Shown piece by piece: positions 18,439-26,764 of a stretch of DNA of 64,000 nt. Origin of the DNA: Rhodovulum adriaticum (lineage in GTDB: Bacteria; Pseudomonadota; Alphaproteobacteria; Rhodobacterales; Rhodobacteraceae); assembly GCF_004345735.1 (NCBI RefSeq), contig NZ_SLXL01000003.1, positions 1-64,000 of the forward strand, given 5' to 3'. A program made the translations under genes and the position numbers. The stretch's first letter is position 1. Each line of letters starts with the position of its first letter. The notes below the pieces were generated by a model. It saw nothing but the letters and a program-made list of their open reading frames with translations. It made no database searches and was not told the DNA's origin.

Positions 18439-19781
18439 CCCTGCCGCCCAAGCCCGCGACCCGGCCCGAAAAAGTGTCGCTGATCGACTACCTGCGCCGG
18501 TTCCGCCGGGACATCCTGTCGGCGCAGCCGGCCAAGCTTTACCGCGCGCGGATGGCAGAGTTCCGAACGCCGTTCTTCCGCTCTTACCTGGTGAACCAAC
18601 CCGACCTGGTTCACACGGTGCTGAAGGATCGCCCGATGGAGTTTCCCAAATCCGACCGGGTAGGGGCAGGGCTGCGCCCGCTCTTGGGCAATTCCGTCTT
18701 TCTGACCAATGGCGAGACCTGGGCCCGGCAACGCCGGATCATCGACCCGGCCTTCGAGGGCGGACGGTTGCGCGATACCTTCCCGGCGATGGTGGCCGCC
18801 GGGAACGCCGCCGTGGGACGTCTGAACGAGGGTATCCGCGAGATAGAGGCCGAAACCAGCCATGCTGCGGCAGACGTGATCTTTCGCACGCTGTTTTCCC
18901 TACCGATCGAGGACGAAACCGCCGCCGCCGTGTTCCACCAGTTCCGCGATTACCAGCGCAGCCAGCCGTTGTTGAACCTGGCGGCCTTCGTTCAGGGGCC
19001 GGCCTGGATGCCCCGGCTGCACAAGGCGCGCACCCGCAAGACGGCCCGTGCGATCCGCGGTCTGATCCTGCAACTGACCGAGGCAAGAAAGGAACAGATC
19101 GCCGCGGGAACCGCCCCGGATGACCTGGCGACCAAGATCATGACCACCGCAGACCCACAAACCAGCAAGACCTTTGCCGCACGCGAAATGGTGGACCAGG
19201 TTGCGATTTTCTTTCTGGCGGGGCACGAAACCTCTGCCTCGTCCCTGGCCTGGGCGCTGTACCTGCTGGCCCTCTATCCCGAGGTGCAGGACCGCGTCGC
19301 CGCCGAGGCCGCCAGTTTCCCTGAAAACCCTGACTTTTCAGATATGAAGCGGCTGACCTTCACCCGCGATGTGTTCCGAGAGGCGCTGCGGCTGTATCCG
19401 CCGGTGCCGATGATGGTGCGCGAAACCACAAAGCCCGAGCGATTCCGGGACCGCGACATCGCCAAGGGCGCACAGATCGTTCTCAGCCCTTGGCATTTGC
19501 ACCGGCACGAACGGATCTGGGACCGGCCCGACGATTTCGACCCGGACCGCTTCGCCACGGATAATGGCAAGGCGGGGCTGCGCGATGCCTTTATCCCGTT
19601 TTCCGAGGGGCCGCGCGTCTGCACCGGGGCCGGCTTTGCGATGGTCGAGGGGCCGCTTTTCCTGGCGATGCTGGTCAAGGCATTCCGCTTCGAACGGGTT
19701 CCGGGCTGTGACCCTGTGCCGGTGGCGCATCTGACGGTGCGCTCTAAAGACGGAATATGGCTGAACCTGCACCGACGTTAG
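18435..19781 (+). CDS. Cytochrome P450
   Basis: A 448-residue soluble P450 monooxygenase. It shows the I-helix oxygen site FFLAGHETSASSLAW, the K-helix ExxR in FREALRLYPPVPM, the meander WDRPDDFDPDRF, and the heme-binding FSEGPRVCTGAGF with proximal Cys396. No membrane anchor is present, so it is a bacterial type needing separate ferredoxin and reductase, neither of which is next to it. The ATG overlaps the hydrolase stop (ATGA). The substrate is unknown; sequence style resembles fatty-acid or terpenoid hydroxylases, but this cannot be settled by reading. Confidence 0.95.
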   Translation: MTLPPKPATRPEKVSLIDYLRRFRRDILSAQPAKLYRARMAEFRTPFFRSYLVNQPDLVHTVLKDRPMEFPKSDRVGAGLRPLLGNSVFLTNGETWARQRRIIDPAFEGGRLRDTFPAMVAAGNAAVGRLNEGIREIEAETSHAAADVIFRTLFSLPIEDETAAAVFHQFRDYQRSQPLLNLAAFVQGPAWMPRLHKARTRKTARAIRGLILQLTEARKEQIAAGTAPDDLATKIMTTADPQTSKTFAAREMVDQVAIFFLAGHETSASSLAWALYLLALYPEVQDRVAAEAASFPENPDFSDMKRLTFTRDVFREALRLYPPVPMMVRETTKPERFRDRDIAKGAQIVLSPWHLHRHERIWDRPDDFDPDRFATDNGKAGLRDAFIPFSEGPRVCTGAGFAMVEGPLFLAMLVKAFRFERVPGCDPVPVAHLTVRSKDGIWLNLHRR

Positions 19782-20060
19782 GACAAGGTAGAGCTGTCGT
19801 CGCGATAAGCACGCGCATCCGCCGTCGGCAGGTGGGCGCGCTGTGGGAAAGGAATGTGGGTCCAGTTATCCGATAATCAATATTATGTTAGTAATATGGA
19901 TACTAGACCAACGGCAGCCAGAGTTTCGCACCCGAGATCCTTACCAACAGCTTTCTTACCTAGTCCTCTGGCAACGCGCCAAAAAAGCGTCCGGTCGGAC
20001 GTTGACGCGTCTGCGCGCGCCGTGCACATCTTAGACGTGTTAGTGTGATTGGAGTACAAA
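19782..20060 (+). promoter_or_regulatory. AT-richer control region of the LuxR-family gene with two inverted repeats
   Basis: This stretch has visibly lower GC than its surroundings. It holds an inverted repeat ATATTA-TGTTAG-TAATAT at 19880-19897, flanked by TATCC (19867-19871) and GGATA (19898-19902). It also holds a 14-bp palindrome CGTCCG-GT-CGGACG at 19988-20001, about 60 bases before the start codon. Either could be an operator. No textbook lux box is visible. A 63-codon open frame here lacks a ribosome site and coding character, so I regard the region as non-coding. Confidence 0.4.
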
Positions 20061-20819
20061 ATGGTCGAGGATCATTTACGCGCATTGATTGCCGCCGACA
20101 CGGTCGAAGCGCTTTGGTCCCTGCACACCCGGAAAATGGCCGAATACGGCTTTGACCGCCTTCTTTACGGCTTCACCTATTACAAGACCGAACGCTCTTT
20201 CGGGCCGATGGACGATCTGACGATCCTGTCCAGCCATAGCGAAGCCTATAACAAAGGGTTCGTAAACAATCGGATGTTCGAGGATGGGCCCATGGTTCAG
20301 TGGGCGGTCGAACACGAGGGCTTTTGCAGCTGGCAACGGACGCAAGATGCCTATGCGTCCGGCCAGCTCCCCGAAAAAGCGCGCCGCGTGGTCGAATTCA
20401 ACCGCGAGATGGGCGTTGTTGCCGGATACACGATCAGCTTTCGCCAGATTTCCACCCGCAGCAAGGGGGCCATCGGCCTGGCCGCGCGGCTTGGGTTGTC
20501 ACAGGCCGAGGTCGATGAAATCTGGGCCGAGCACGGCCAGCGGATCATGCTGATGAACGACATCCTGCATCTCAAGATCCACAACCTGCCCTCCAGCGAG
20601 GCGCGCCCGTTGCTGACGCCGCGCCAACGCGAAGCCCTGGAATGGGTCGGCGATGGCAAGACGATGCAGGATATTGCCACGATCCTTGGCGTGTCGCAGG
20701 CCACCGTGGAAAAGCACCTGCGCCTGGCCCGCACGGCGCTTGGGGTGGAAACCACCGCGCAGGCCGTCCTGAAGGCCTGGTTCCAGCACCAGATATTTCG
20801 CGTCACGCGCCAGGATTGA
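20061..20819 (+). CDS. LuxR-family transcription regulator with autoinducer-binding-type domain
   Basis: This 252-residue regulator has an N-terminal autoinducer-binding-like domain (residues about 15-165) and a C-terminal LuxR helix-turn-helix (about 185-245: LTPRQREALEWVGDGKTMQDIATILGVSQATVEKHL, in part). Only some acyl-homoserine-lactone pocket residues are kept: a Trp in FCSWQ is present, but the W/Y pair of TraR is replaced in AYNKGFVNNRMFEDGPM. It may bind another ligand or none. No luxI synthase is in the window, so it is an orphan. ATG 20061 has GGAG 6 bases upstream. Confidence 0.88.
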   Translation: MVEDHLRALIAADTVEALWSLHTRKMAEYGFDRLLYGFTYYKTERSFGPMDDLTILSSHSEAYNKGFVNNRMFEDGPMVQWAVEHEGFCSWQRTQDAYASGQLPEKARRVVEFNREMGVVAGYTISFRQISTRSKGAIGLAARLGLSQAEVDEIWAEHGQRIMLMNDILHLKIHNLPSSEARPLLTPRQREALEWVGDGKTMQDIATILGVSQATVEKHLRLARTALGVETTAQAVLKAWFQHQIFRVTRQD

Positions 20820-21051
20820 AACGTAAAGGTCAGGAAACCCTGCCTAGCCAGCCATGCAGCATCGGAATAGCGTGATTGCGTTCCGTGAGTGGTGGCTTTG
20901 GCCGGGAACATCAGGGGAGCGTGGACCGTCGCGATTTCGGCGACGCGCTCCCCACATAATGTGTGCAGGCAACGCGCGTCGATACTGACATTCAATGCAG
21001 CCTGGCGAGTTCAAGAGTATTGTCCTCATCCCCGAGGCATGGTGTGAAGGC

Positions 21052-21078
21052 ACGGGGAGGGCCAAGCGCCCTCCCCGT
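21052..21078 (+). terminator. Intrinsic terminator
   Basis: A 10-bp perfect stem ACGGGGAGGG (21052-21061) / CCCTCCCCGT (21069-21078) with a 7-base loop is followed by CCTTTTC. It ends plus-strand transcription from the LuxR gene or from an unrecognised RNA upstream. Confidence 0.7.
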
Positions 21079-21126
21079 CCTTTTCATATAGCGCATCCCA
21101 GGAACATTCCGGTCCTGAAATGAAAA

Positions 21127-21151
21127 ACGGCGCCCCCAAAGGCGGCGCCGT
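21127..21151 (-). terminator. tsf: Intrinsic terminator of rpsB-tsf
   Basis: On the minus strand ACGGCGCC (21144-21151) pairs with GGCGCCGT (21127-21134) around a 9-base loop and is followed by TTTTTC. It lies about 40 bases after the tsf stop. Confidence 0.8.
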
Positions 21152-21189
21152 CTGTTCTGTCAGGCCGCGACTGCGGCGTGGGCCGTAGC

Positions 21190-22065
21190 TCAGCCCTGGG
21201 CGGCCTTGGCGACCTCTGCTGCGAAGTCTTCTTCTTCTTTCTCGATGCCTTCGCCCACCTCAAGCCGGACAAAGCCGGTGATTTTGGCGCCAGCTTCCTC
21301 GGCGGCCTTCTCGACCGTCAGGTCGGGATTGACCACGAAGGCCTGACCCAGCAGCGTGATCTCGGCCAGGAACTTCTTCATCCGGCCTTCGATCATCTTC
21401 TCGATCACCTGCTCGGGCTTGCCGGACTCGCGGGCGATATCGATCTGCACCTGGCGTTCCTTCTCGACCACGGCGGGGTCCAGGCTGTCGGCGTTCAGGG
21501 CGGCCGGGTTGGCGGCGGCCACGTGCATCGCGACCTGGCGGCCAAACGCTTCGTCACCGCCGGTCATGGCGACCAGCACACCGATCTTGCCCATGCCGTC
21601 GGCGGCGGGGTTGTGCACGTAGGCAACGATCGTGTCGCCCTCGATCCCGGCCATGCGGCGCAGGGTCATGTTCTCGCCGATGGTGGCGATCTTGTCGGTG
21701 ATCGTGTCGGCCACGCTCTTGCCGCCCAGATCGGCCGCGTTCAGCGCGTCCAGGTCATCGGCGCCCAGGGCCGCGGCGGCGATACCGGCCACCATGGACT
21801 GGAACTCGGCGTTCTTGGCGACAAAGTCGGTTTCAGAGTTGACCTCGACGGCGACGCCCTTGCCACCCTCGACCTTGACGGCGACCAGACCTTCAGCGGC
21901 GGTGCGGCCGGATTTCTTGGCGGCCTTGGCCAGACCTTTGGTGCGCAGCCAGTCGATCGCGGCGTCCATGTCGCCGTCGTTTTCGGTCAGCGCCTTCTTG
22001 GCGTCCATCATGCCCGCGCCAGTCTTGTCGCGCAGTTCCTTCACCAGTTTCGCGGTGATTGCCAT
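21190..22065 (-). CDS. tsf: Translation elongation factor Ts
   Basis: EF-Ts exchanges GDP for GTP on EF-Tu. The 291-residue protein has the N-terminal UBA-like domain with [16 protein letters not shown], the conserved [10 protein letters not shown] segment, and the [18 protein letters not shown] region, all family hallmarks. ATG 22065 ([11 protein letters not shown]) has GAGGAG upstream; the longer frame from 22098 is not conserved. It lies 80 bases after rpsB on the same strand, the usual pairing. Confidence 0.97.
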   Translation of the reverse strand: MAITAKLVKELRDKTGAGMMDAKKALTENDGDMDAAIDWLRTKGLAKAAKKSGRTAAEGLVAVKVEGGKGVAVEVNSETDFVAKNAEFQSMVAGIAAAALGADDLDALNAADLGGKSVADTITDKIATIGENMTLRRMAGIEGDTIVAYVHNPAADGMGKIGVLVAMTGGDEAFGRQVAMHVAAANPAALNADSLDPAVVEKERQVQIDIARESGKPEQVIEKMIEGRMKKFLAEITLLGQAFVVNPDLTVEKAAEEAGAKITGFVRLEVGEGIEKEEEDFAAEVAKAAQG

Positions 22066-22145
22066 CTCTTGGCTCTCCTCGATTACGGATGCGTTCATCG
22101 GGCGCGGTCCTAGCCGCGCCCGGTGTCAAATCGGTGACAGGCGGA

Positions 22146-22928
22146 TCAGCCCTCGGCGGGGGCTTCGGCCTCGGCCTCCGCCAGCAGTTCCTCGGCCGGG
22201 GTGTCCTCCAGCGCGCCCAGGTCGACGCCGGCGGCATCCATCTGCGCGCTCATCCCGTCCAGGGCCGCGCGGCTGGCCAGATCGCAATACAGCGAAATCG
22301 CGCGCGCCGCGTCGTCGTTGCCCGGAATGACATAATCCACGCCCTCGGGCGAGCAGTTGGTATCGACCACGGCCACAACCGGGATGCCCAGCTTCTTGGC
22401 CTCGGCGATCGCCAGATCCTCTTTCTTGACGTCGATGATGAACAGCAGGTCCGGCAGGCCGCCCATTTCGCGGATGCCACCCAGCGAGGCTTGCAGCTTG
22501 GCCTGCTCGCGCTCCATGCCCAGGCGTTCCTTCTTGGTCAGGCCCTCGGCACCGGCGGCCATCTGCTCATCGATCTCGTTCAGGCGCTTGATCGACTGGC
22601 TGACGGTTTTCCAGTTGGTCAGCGTGCCGCCCAGCCAGCGGTGGTTCATGTAGTACTGGGCGCAGCGCTCGGCGGCATCGGCGATCGGCTTTTGCGCCTG
22701 ACGCTTGGTGCCGACGAACAGGATACGGCCGCCACGGGCCACGGTTTCACGCACCACGTTCAGCGCGGCGTCCAGCATCGGGACGGTCTGCGTCAGGTCG
22801 AGGATGTGAATGCCGTTGCGGTCGCCGTAGATGTATTCGGCCATGCGCGGGTTCCACCGCTGCGTCTGGTGACCGAAGTGAACGCCAGCTTCCAGCAGCT
22901 GACGCATGGAGAATTCGGGAAGCGCCAT
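22146..22928 (-). CDS. rpsB: 30S ribosomal protein S2
   Basis: S2 is a ribosomal protein of the small subunit needed to recruit S1. The 260-residue product starts [29 protein letters not shown], the standard S2 opening, and has the [15 protein letters not shown] and [12 protein letters not shown] segments. The C-terminus carries a short acidic Ala/Glu tail ([18 protein letters not shown]), common in alphaproteobacteria. In many relatives rpsB-tsf is followed by pyrH; here pyrH is about 17 kb away. Confidence 0.97.
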   Translation of the reverse strand: MALPEFSMRQLLEAGVHFGHQTQRWNPRMAEYIYGDRNGIHILDLTQTVPMLDAALNVVRETVARGGRILFVGTKRQAQKPIADAAERCAQYYMNHRWLGGTLTNWKTVSQSIKRLNEIDEQMAAGAEGLTKKERLGMEREQAKLQASLGGIREMGGLPDLLFIIDVKKEDLAIAEAKKLGIPVVAVVDTNCSPEGVDYVIPGNDDAARAISLYCDLASRAALDGMSAQMDAAGVDLGALEDTPAEELLAEAEAEAPAEG

Positions 22929-23238
22929 GTCTTTTCCTTTCCGGTTTGCGCCTGGGCGGGACATCAGGGCAAGTGCCCAACCGGCGGACCGTCGCGGGAT
23001 GTCTCCCCGCGTGGCCCAGCCCCGCCTGTCGAAGTGTGCGCGCGCTTAGCGCGATTTCACCGAGACCGCAAGGCCCATGGACGACAAGGGCCAAAAAAGC
23101 GCCGATTTCGGCCGCATGCCGGGCCGATCCCCGCCCGTCTGCTGCGCAGCGGCAAAAACCTGCGCCCTCGCGGGGGCGCTGTCTATTGCAGTACAGGCCG
23201 GTCGCGCCTAGCTATGCGAGGCAAGCAGGATCGCAGCG
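22929..23238. promoter_or_regulatory. Divergent control region rpsB / DUF502 gene
   Basis: 310 bases with no credible ORF lie between two divergent genes. A hairpin CGCGGG/CCCGCG near 22993-23012 lies in the rpsB leader and could be part of S2 feedback control, which is known for rpsB in other bacteria, but no consensus can be matched by eye. Promoters for both directions must lie here; none is clear enough to mark. Confidence 0.35.
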
Positions 23239-23991
23239 ATGTTCGAACAGAACCACCCTTCCCACCGCCCCGAGCCCTCTGACGGCGACCCCCCGCAACG
23301 CGGGTTTTTCCGCGCGCTGTTCGCGCGGTTGCGCAACAACTTCATCGCGGGCCTCGTGGTGATCGCGCCGATCGGTCTGACCATATGGCTGATCTGGACG
23401 GTGACCGGCTGGATTGACGGGGTCGTGCTGCCGCTGGTGCCCAACAAGTTCAAGCCCGAGCAGTATATCGGGATCGACATTCGCGGCCTTGGCGTGATCT
23501 TCTTCCTGTTGTTCACGCTGCTTGTCGGCTGGATGGCCAAGGGCATGATCGGCCGTTTCTTCATCCACTGGGGGGAACGAATCGTCGACCAGATGCCGGT
23601 GATCCGGTCCGTCTATAACGGTCTGAAACAGATCGCCGAAACCGTTTTCGCCCAGTCGGAAACCAGTTTCGACAAGGCCTGCCTGGTGGAATACCCGCGC
23701 AAGGGCATCTGGGCGGTCGCCTTCATCTCGACCGCGACCAAGGGCGAGGTGAACCGCCGCATTCCCCGCGACGAGCAGATGATTTCGGTCTTTCTGCCGA
23801 CGACGCCGAACCCGACCTCCGGCTTTCTGCTTTTCGTGCCCCAGGCCGATGTGATCGAACTGGACATGAGCGTGGAAGAGGCCGCCAAGCTGGTGATTTC
23901 GGCCGGTCTGGTGGCCCCCGATGAGGATCGGGTCGTCGATGCGCCGAAAATGTTGCGCCGCGCCGCGCAACGCGCGCGCGCCGACGCCTGA
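23239..23991 (+). CDS. DUF502 membrane protein
   Basis: A 250-residue DUF502 protein with two membrane helices near residues 35-58 (FIAGLVVIAPIGLTIWLIWT) and 83-105 (VIFFLLFTLLVGWMAKG). A soluble C-terminal domain follows, containing the family motifs PVIRSVYNGLKQ, FLPTTPNPTSGFLLFVP and MSVEEAAKLVISAG. The biochemical role of the family is unknown; it is widespread in bacteria and plant plastids. It is followed 8 bases later by a LysE-type exporter gene, so the two are likely co-transcribed. Confidence 0.92.
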   Translation: MFEQNHPSHRPEPSDGDPPQRGFFRALFARLRNNFIAGLVVIAPIGLTIWLIWTVTGWIDGVVLPLVPNKFKPEQYIGIDIRGLGVIFFLLFTLLVGWMAKGMIGRFFIHWGERIVDQMPVIRSVYNGLKQIAETVFAQSETSFDKACLVEYPRKGIWAVAFISTATKGEVNRRIPRDEQMISVFLPTTPNPTSGFLLFVPQADVIELDMSVEEAAKLVISAGLVAPDEDRVVDAPKMLRRAAQRARADA

Positions 23992-23999
23992 CACGCGGG

Positions 24000-24608
24000 A
24001 TGACTGGCGCGGCGCTGACCGGGTTCTTTACCTCGCTGTCGCTGATCCTGGCCATCGGTGCGCAAAATGCCTTTGTCCTGCGCCAGGGCCTGACCAGAGA
24101 GCATGTTTTTGCCCTGTGCCTGTTCTGTGCCCTGTCGGACGCACTGCTGATTGCGGCAGGCGTTGCCGGTTTCGGGATCATCAGCGCGGCCTGGCCCGGT
24201 GCGACGACGGCGCTGATCCTGGCCGGGGCGGCGTTCCTTGTCGTCTATGGCGCGATGCGGTTGCGGTCGGCGCTGACGGGTGGGAACGGCATGCACCGAC
24301 AGGGCCAGGGGCGCTCGGTCTGGCAGGTGCTGGCGCTTGCGGCGGCTATGACATGGCTCAATCCGCATGTTTATCTGGACACGCTGGGCCTGATCGGGGC
24401 GGTTTCCGCCGGGTTCGCGCCGGGAGCACCGCGGATGGGGTTCGCCATCGGGGCGGTCACGGCGTCGTTTCTGTTCTTCTTCACGCTCGGCTATGGGGCG
24501 CGGCGGCTTGCGCCGATCATGGCCAGCGCCCGGGCCTGGCGGATTCTGGACCTGGCCATCGCGTTGCTGATGTGGACGATTGCGGCAACACTGCTGCTCA
24601 AGCTTTGA
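24000..24608 (+). CDS. LysE/ArgO-family amino acid exporter
   Basis: The 202-residue protein has about six membrane helices and the family signatures IGAQNAFVLRQG (first helix loop) and MTWLNPHVYLDTLGLIGA. These place it in the LysE/ArgO branch that exports basic amino acids, rather than the RhtB branch. The start ATG lies 8 bases after the DUF502 stop. No LysG/ArgP regulator is adjacent. The likely substrate is arginine or lysine, by family only. Confidence 0.9.
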   Translation: MTGAALTGFFTSLSLILAIGAQNAFVLRQGLTREHVFALCLFCALSDALLIAAGVAGFGIISAAWPGATTALILAGAAFLVVYGAMRLRSALTGGNGMHRQGQGRSVWQVLALAAAMTWLNPHVYLDTLGLIGAVSAGFAPGAPRMGFAIGAVTASFLFFFTLGYGARRLAPIMASARAWRILDLAIALLMWTIAATLLLKL

Positions 24609-24734
24609 CTCGCCTGCATTTTTTGCTGGAATCTTGGAACGGACCTGTTACCGATTCCCGTGTATGAGGGTCGGGTTGTGCGACGTCTGGGGACTCGCGG
24701 TCCCGGCCAAGGCAACCATTGGGGACAGAGATCC

Positions 24735-24914
24735 ATGAAGAAAGTGCTGCTGACGAGCGCCCTCGTGCTGGGCATGGCTGCGCCGGCCTTTGCCGGTGCC
24801 TATTCCGAGCCGGTGATCGAGCCGGAAATCATCGTCGAGGATACCGTTTCCTCGGCCCATGACATTCTGGTGCCGATCATGGCGCTGATCATGTTTGCCG
24901 CCGTCGCCGACTGA
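24735..24914 (+). CDS. Small exported protein with C-terminal membrane helix
   Basis: A 59-residue protein has a clear signal peptide MKKVLLTSALVLGMAAPAFA cleaved after AFA. It continues with an acidic segment (EPVIEPEIIVEDTVSS) and a C-terminal hydrophobic helix (DILVPIMALIMFAAVAD). It resembles a family of short periplasmic/membrane peptides that I believe is common in Rhodobacteraceae; no function is known to me. The start follows GGGGACAGAG; no other start fits the signal peptide. A terminator follows directly. Confidence 0.75.
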   Translation: MKKVLLTSALVLGMAAPAFAGAYSEPVIEPEIIVEDTVSSAHDILVPIMALIMFAAVAD

Positions 24915-24939
24915 GCGACGCACATCCATGCCATGAAAT

Positions 24940-24962
24940 GGGCCGTCCCGCCGGGGCGGCCC
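24940..24962 (+). terminator. Terminator after the small exported protein
   Basis: GGGCCG (24940-24945) pairs with CGGCCC (24957-24962), followed by TCTTCTTTTC. It separates the plus-strand small gene from the convergent 3-hydroxybutyrate dehydrogenase gene. Confidence 0.65.
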
Positions 24963-24980
24963 TCTTCTTTTCGGAACGTG

Positions 24981-25754
24981 TTAAAGCGCGGTCCAGCCGC
25001 CATCCACGCTGATCGTGGTGCCGGTGATCTGCGCCGCCGCATCCGAACACAGGAACACCGTGGTTCCGCCCAACTGCTCCACCGTGGCGAACTGGCGCGA
25101 GGGTTGGCGTTCCAGCATCACCTCGCGGATGACGGTTTCGCGGTCCATGCCGTGGGTTTTCATCTGGTCGGGAATCTGCGCCTCGACCAGCGGGGTCAGC
25201 ACATAGCCGGGACAGATCGCGTTGCAGGTGATCGGCTCTTCGGCGGTTTCCAGCGCCACCGTCTTGGTCAGCCCGACGATCCCGTGCTTTGCCGCGATAT
25301 AGGCCGATTTGTAGGGCGACGCCGTCAGCCCATGGGCCGAGGCGATATTGACCACCCTGCCCCAGCCCGCCGCCCGCATCACCGGCAGCGCCGCAGCGGT
25401 GGTGTGAAAGGCCGAGGACAGGTTGATCGCGATGATTGCGTCCCATTTTTCCACCGGGAATTCGTCCACCGGGGCGACGTGCTGAATCCCGGCATTGTTG
25501 ACCAGGATATCGCAGGCACCGGCCTGTTCGATCAGTGCGCGGCATTCCTCGGGGCTGGACATGTCGGCCTTGATATAGCGCGCCTCGACCCCGTGTTCGC
25601 GGCCCAGTTTCGCGGCCAAGGCGTGATCCTCGTCCCGGTCGGTAAAGGAATTCAGCACAACCGCCGCGCCCGCGCGGGCCAGTTCATGGGCGATCCCAAG
25701 CCCGATCCCGGAATTCGACCCGGTGACGATGGCGGTCTTTCCTGCAAGTGACAT
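24981..25754 (-). CDS. bdhA: 3-hydroxybutyrate dehydrogenase
   Basis: A 257-residue short-chain dehydrogenase. It has the NAD-binding TGSNSGIGLGIA near residue 12, NNAGIQHVAPVDEFP (the last part is characteristic of bacterial 3-hydroxybutyrate dehydrogenases), the catalytic Ser/Tyr/Lys set in NIASAHGLTASPYKSAYIAAK, and the C-terminal SVDGGWTAL. It oxidises (R)-3-hydroxybutyrate to acetoacetate, the step after depolymerisation of PHB storage polymer. No pha genes are nearby. Assignment to 3-hydroxybutyrate rests on these motifs only. Confidence 0.9.
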   Translation of the reverse strand: MSLAGKTAIVTGSNSGIGLGIAHELARAGAAVVLNSFTDRDEDHALAAKLGREHGVEARYIKADMSSPEECRALIEQAGACDILVNNAGIQHVAPVDEFPVEKWDAIIAINLSSAFHTTAAALPVMRAAGWGRVVNIASAHGLTASPYKSAYIAAKHGIVGLTKTVALETAEEPITCNAICPGYVLTPLVEAQIPDQMKTHGMDRETVIREVMLERQPSRQFATVEQLGGTTVFLCSDAAAQITGTTISVDGGWTAL

Positions 25755-25828
25755 CTGGCGACTCCCTGTTCAGACACCTGGCGCCAGCATAGGCGTGCGC
25801 AGCACAAAGGCCACCCATTGCGGGCCGG

Positions 25829-26608
25829 TCAGTCGCCGTTCACACCCTCGGTTTCGATCTTCAGCGGCTCGCCGCAATGCTTGCAATGGATCGCGTCCGG
25901 GTCGTGGCGGTTCAGCCCGCACGAGGGGCATTTGTACTTGATCTTCGAGGGCTGAAACATCGCGCGTGCCAAGCGCACGAACAGCGCGACGCCAACCACC
26001 ATGATGAACACCGATAGCAGCTTGCCCCCCGGTGTGGTCATGGTGATGTCGCCAAAGCCTGTCGTCGTCAGCGTCGCCACGGTGAAATACAGCGCGTCGA
26101 CATAGGCCGCCGGGCCGGCGTGTTCCTCGAAAGCCAGCACAAAGACCAGCGAGGTGGTGACAAAGACGAACACGAACAGGTGGACGGTGGCCAGAATCGC
26201 ATCCTCGTGCCGGCGGAACAGCACGCTTTCGCGCCGCAGGTCGCGCAGCAGGTGATAGGAATGGATCAGCCGCAAGCCGCGCAGAATCCGCAGGAACGCC
26301 AGGTTCGCGGCGAAAAACGGCGCCAGCAGCAAAGACCCCACCACCGCCAGATCGGCCAGGGTATAGACTTGGGTCAATTCCCGGCGCCGGTTTTCGGAAA
26401 TCCACAGCCGCGCGGTGAAATCCAGCAGGATCAACAGGCCAAGCGCCGCGTTCAGCCCTGTCATCCAAGCCGAGACCGGCAGAGACGCCGTCACGATGAA
26501 ATAGAGGATGGTCAGCGCGTCGAACCCGATCAGCCCGTAGCGGAACCGCCGCGCCCGCTTGCTGCGGCCGGTGTAAAGCAGCCTGACCTGGCGCTGTAGC
26601 TCTTCCAT
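25829..26608 (-). CDS. Voltage-gated-type potassium channel with C-terminal zinc ribbon
   Basis: A 259-residue protein with six membrane helices of the ion-channel superfamily. Its fourth helix is Arg-rich (FLRILRGLRLIHSYHLLRDL, about 105-125), like a voltage sensor. A pore loop with filter TTTGFGDI (residues 181-188) marks it as K+-selective. After the last helix a short tail carries four cysteines, C227/C230 and C242/C245 (CPSC, CKHC), a rubredoxin-like zinc ribbon. The ribbon is an unusual cytoplasmic addition and may sense metal or redox state or aid assembly. It is divergent from ssb. Confidence 0.88.
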   Translation of the reverse strand: MEELQRQVRLLYTGRSKRARRFRYGLIGFDALTILYFIVTASLPVSAWMTGLNAALGLLILLDFTARLWISENRRRELTQVYTLADLAVVGSLLLAPFFAANLAFLRILRGLRLIHSYHLLRDLRRESVLFRRHEDAILATVHLFVFVFVTTSLVFVLAFEEHAGPAAYVDALYFTVATLTTTGFGDITMTTPGGKLLSVFIMVVGVALFVRLARAMFQPSKIKYKCPSCGLNRHDPDAIHCKHCGEPLKIETEGVNGD

Positions 26609-26764
26609 GGGTGCCCTTCCGCTTTGCCGATGTTATCCGTCCATGCCCTGCCCGTCAGGTCAACCCGGGCCGCCGATACATGCAGGGACCGGATTCACCT
26701 TCCATAAACCTTGTCGGGGTGCTGTATACGGACCACAATTCAAGCGGATTCGAAGGGGGCGCAT

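Larger units (their letters stand above)
20820..21189. other. Intergenic region with structured elements, no gene seen
   Basis: Between the LuxR gene and tsf there is no credible ORF. A nested inverted repeat GGGGAGCG/CGCTCCCC with an inner CGTCGC/GCGACG lies near 20911-20955. A terminator for plus-strand transcription is at 21052-21078 and one for tsf at 21127-21151. The stretch 20910-21078, structured and ended by a terminator, could be a small RNA gene, but I cannot show it. Confidence 0.4.

Noticed and set aside
19843-20034. 63-codon ORF upstream of the LuxR gene
   Set aside because: Weak start and no domain. It lies in AT-rich sequence with inverted repeats better read as promoter.
19840-20050. 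Mobile element footprint in the AT-rich patch
   Set aside because: No transposase, terminal repeats or target duplication are visible; lower GC alone is not enough.
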